Source: Deltaproteobacteria bacterium
GTDB taxonomy: Bacteria > Desulfobacterota > Desulfobacteria > Desulfobacterales > JAFDMD01
Direction of reading: 5' to 3'
NCBI GenBank assembly: GCA_019306065.1
Contig: JAFDMF010000009.1
Span: forward strand, 1-64,000
DNA: 64,000 bases
Of this stretch, positions 62,097 to 64,000 are shown in pieces. The stretch's first letter is position 1; every line of letters starts with the position of its first letter. The translations under genes were made by a program, and so were the position numbers. Below the pieces are notes generated by a model, which ran no database searches, was not told where the DNA came from, and saw only the letters and a list, made by a program, of their open reading frames with translations.

Positions 62097-63038
62097 ATGG
62101 ATCAGGAAGAGAGATTTTATGAAAAAATGAGAGAAAAAGGTGTTTCTAGACGAGATTTTATGCGTTATAGCGCTTATCTTACGGCAGCTATGGGGCTCTC
62201 ATCTTCATTCGCGCCTAAAGTAGCGGAGGTTTTTGCAGCGCCTAAACAAAGACCGCCTGTTATCTGGCTACATTTTGCGGAATGCACCGGTTGTACGGAA
62301 TCTGCTATTAAAACAAGCTATCCATGGATTGATGAATTAATATTTGAAGTTTTATCCATCGAATACCATGAAACAATTATGGCGGCTGCAGGACATCAGG
62401 CAGAAAAGAATCTATTCGATGCGGTTGAAAAATATGAAGGCAAATTTATATGTATAGCCGAAGGCGCAATTGCCGTAGAACATAACGGAGTTTATGGCAA
62501 AACCGCAGGGAAAACCCATCTTGAGATTGCAAAAAGCGTTATTCCGAATGCTTTGGCAACTATCTGTTTGGGAACATGCGCGGCTTACGGAGGAATTCAG
62601 GCGGCAAAACCGAATCCGGGAGGATTTAAAAGCGTAAGCGAGGCTTTGGGCATAAAAACCTTAAATATTCCCGGATGCCCGCCGGATCCGGTTAATTTGG
62701 TAGGAACAATAATAAACTATATTTTCTTCGGCAGATTGCCGGACTTAGACGATATAGGCAGACCCTTATTTGCTTACGGCGAAACCGTACACGATAAATG
62801 TCCGAGACGCTCCCATTACGAAGATGGCGAGTTTGTGGAAGAATTCGGCTCCGAAGAGGCAAAACTGGGATATTGTCTTTATAAACTCGGATGCAAAGGA
62901 CCCGATACATATTCCAATTGTCCGCTGCGAGGATTTAACGACACGACAAACTGGTGTATAGGCGCGGGAACGCCGTGTAAAGGATGCGTGGAACCGAATT
63001 TCTGGGATACCATGACTCCGTTTTACAAAGAGTCATAA
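62097..63038 (+). CDS. NiFe hydrogenase small subunit, Tat-exported
   Basis: 313 aa. Twin-arginine signal SRRDFMRYSAYLTAAMG. Proximal cluster cysteines in FAECTGCTESAI, GTCAAYGGIQ and IPGCPPDP; the medial/distal cluster region includes YKLGCKGPDTYSNC and WCIGAGTPCKGCVEPNFWD. This is the group 1 periplasmic H2-uptake type, carrying three Fe-S clusters. AGGAGG stands before the ATG. The large subunit follows after 16 bases. Confidence 0.94.
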   Translation: MDQEERFYEKMREKGVSRRDFMRYSAYLTAAMGLSSSFAPKVAEVFAAPKQRPPVIWLHFAECTGCTESAIKTSYPWIDELIFEVLSIEYHETIMAAAGHQAEKNLFDAVEKYEGKFICIAEGAIAVEHNGVYGKTAGKTHLEIAKSVIPNALATICLGTCAAYGGIQAAKPNPGGFKSVSEALGIKTLNIPGCPPDPVNLVGTIINYIFFGRLPDLDDIGRPLFAYGETVHDKCPRRSHYEDGEFVEEFGSEEAKLGYCLYKLGCKGPDTYSNCPLRGFNDTTNWCIGAGTPCKGCVEPNFWDTMTPFYKES

Positions 63039-63054
63039 ATAAGGAGGAGATATT

Positions 63055-64000
63055 ATGCACGATATATTAAGAATTGACCCTGTTACGAGAATCGAAGGGC
63101 ATTTGGGAATAGAAGTAAAAGTAAAAAACGGCAAAGTGGTTGACGCTTGGAGTTCCGGCACCTTGTTTAGAGGCATAGAAACAATACTTATAGGCAGAGA
63201 CCCTGCGGATGCTCCGGTGTTTACGCAGCGTTCCTGCGGAGTATGCACATACTCTCATCTTATATGTTCGCTAAGAGCGGTTGAAAATGCAATTGGCGTT
63301 ACAATTCCTCCGAATGCCAGAATTCTCAGAAACCTTTTGCATGGAGCGCAGCTTGTAGCTGATCATATAGTTCATTTTTATCATCTGCATGCATTAGATT
63401 GGGTTGACGTTATAAGCGCTATTAGCGCGAACGTTAAAAAAACAGCGGAACTTGCGGACAGCGTAAGCAATTGGGAAAGAGGCGGAGTAAAATTTTATAC
63501 TCAAGTTCAGCAGCGTCTTAAAACATTTGTTGACAGCGGACAATTAGGCATCTTTAACAATGCTTACTGGGGACATCCGGCTTATAAGCTGCCGCCGGAA
63601 GCAAACCTTATGGCTGCGGCTCATTACATCGAAGCTTTAAGAGTTCAAACAAGAGCGGCAAAAATGCTTTCCATATTCGGAGGCAAAGCGCCTCATCCGG
63701 ATGCGCCGGTTGTTGGCGGGCTTACCTGTATAAGAGATTTAACCCCCGATAGAATAGCCGAATTTAAATACATGTGGCAATACACTCAAGAATTCATAGA
63801 AAATGTTTATATGCCGGATCTTCTTGCGGTGGCAGGCTTTTATAAAGACTGGGGCGCAATAGGCGGCACCACAAACTTTCTTACATGGGGAGATTTTCCG
63901 CAAACCGATAAAGAGCCGGAAAGCTTCTTTATGCCAAGAGGAGTTATAATGGATCGGGATCTTAAAAATATAAAAACATCCGATCCGTCCAAAGTATTAG
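63055..64000 (+). CDS. NiFe hydrogenase large subunit, 5' part (runs off the window)
   Basis: At least 315 codons without a stop to the window end. RIDPVTRIEGHLGIEVKVKN is the N-terminal signature. The first Ni-binding motif is TQRSCGVCTYSH (L1, RxCGxCxxxH), and HPDAPVVGGLTCIRDL is another large-subunit motif. The C-terminal DPCxxCxxH lies outside. AAGGAGGAG precedes ATG 63055. Together with the small subunit it oxidises H2 in the periplasm. Confidence 0.94.
   Translation, partial: MHDILRIDPVTRIEGHLGIEVKVKNGKVVDAWSSGTLFRGIETILIGRDPADAPVFTQRSCGVCTYSHLICSLRAVENAIGVTIPPNARILRNLLHGAQLVADHIVHFYHLHALDWVDVISAISANVKKTAELADSVSNWERGGVKFYTQVQQRLKTFVDSGQLGIFNNAYWGHPAYKLPPEANLMAAAHYIEALRVQTRAAKMLSIFGGKAPHPDAPVVGGLTCIRDLTPDRIAEFKYMWQYTQEFIENVYMPDLLAVAGFYKDWGAIGGTTNFLTWGDFPQTDKEPESFFMPRGVIMDRDLKNIKTSDPSKVL

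Overview
The window is AT-rich bacterial chromosome with short intergenic gaps and mostly intact housekeeping genes. It points to an anaerobic sulfur-metabolising bacterium of the Desulfobacterota or a related deep lineage such as the Sva0485 / Acidulodesulfobacterales type. The reasons are a complete dsrMKJOP operon behind an RsbRD-type gene, a TusA/DsrE sulfur-relay operon, a periplasmic NiFe hydrogenase, 2-oxoacid:ferredoxin oxidoreductase, and an archaeal-type FBP aldolase/phosphatase. The lineage is inferred from gene content only; no rRNA is present.

Layout. 1-0.8 kb: the end of an AAA ATPase and a small nuclease-like partner, possibly a defence pair. 1-2.4 kb: two lipoproteins. 2.5-2.7 kb: an 8-bp tandem repeat. 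2.9-7.4 kb (minus): sulfur relay (YeeE/YedE transporter, TusA, two DsrE-like proteins, a 58-aa protein, cytochrome c) and a DUF3373-type porin. 7.8-10.2 kb (minus): AmmeMemoRadiSam-type radical SAM protein, methyltransferase, TPR protein. 10.5-13.7 kb: DapA-like aldolase, a gene graveyard with Z1-ATPase and VapC fragments, and an MBL-fold protein. 13.8-19.4 kb: RsbRD-N gene and dsrMKJOP, the membrane complex feeding electrons towards dissimilatory sulfite reduction. 19.4-20.1 kb: a broken tadA start and a PIN-like protein. 20.5-28.2 kb: HD hydrolase, split purH, lptB-rpoN-hpf-ptsN-EIIA(Man), tpiA, secG, tRNA-Leu. 28.2-34.5 kb: decayed genes, SMP-30-like lipoprotein, CGGC protein, thioesterase, lysine-ketoglutarate reductase/saccharopine dehydrogenase pair, a small Cys-rich protein.

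34.7-40.3 kb: an electron-transfer operon (NuoE-like, DRTGG, NuoF-like, RnfB-GltD fusion, RseC, PLDc_N-like) and tRNA-Glu. 40.5-41.5 kb: a decayed gene and a small orphan ORF. 41.8-45.6 kb: korDABC and hemW. 45.6-56.9 kb: scpB, resB, an ACR3-like transporter fused to a universal stress domain, recJ, DUF4911-miaB, a bifunctional-nuclease family protein, lptE, rpsT, murJ, an ftsB-like gene and a TPR-like gene. 57.0-58.4 kb: an unrecognised two-gene unit encoding a soluble protein and a four-helix membrane protein. 58.9-61.8 kb: FBP aldolase/phosphatase, class II aldolase and Nudix, overlapping. 62.1-64.0 kb: NiFe hydrogenase small subunit and the start of the large subunit.

How they fit together. 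Hydrogenase, Kor and the NuoEF/RnfB-type operon would supply reducing power from H2, 2-oxoacids and pyridine nucleotides or ferredoxin. DsrMKJOP would pass electrons from the quinone pool and periplasm to DsrC-type sulfur carriers, and the TusA/DsrE operon handles imported sulfur. Several interspersed palindromic repeat families lie between genes, and short gene fragments mark sites of past insertion and deletion. dsrAB, dsrC, sat and apr are not in the window, so the direction of sulfur metabolism cannot be decided here.
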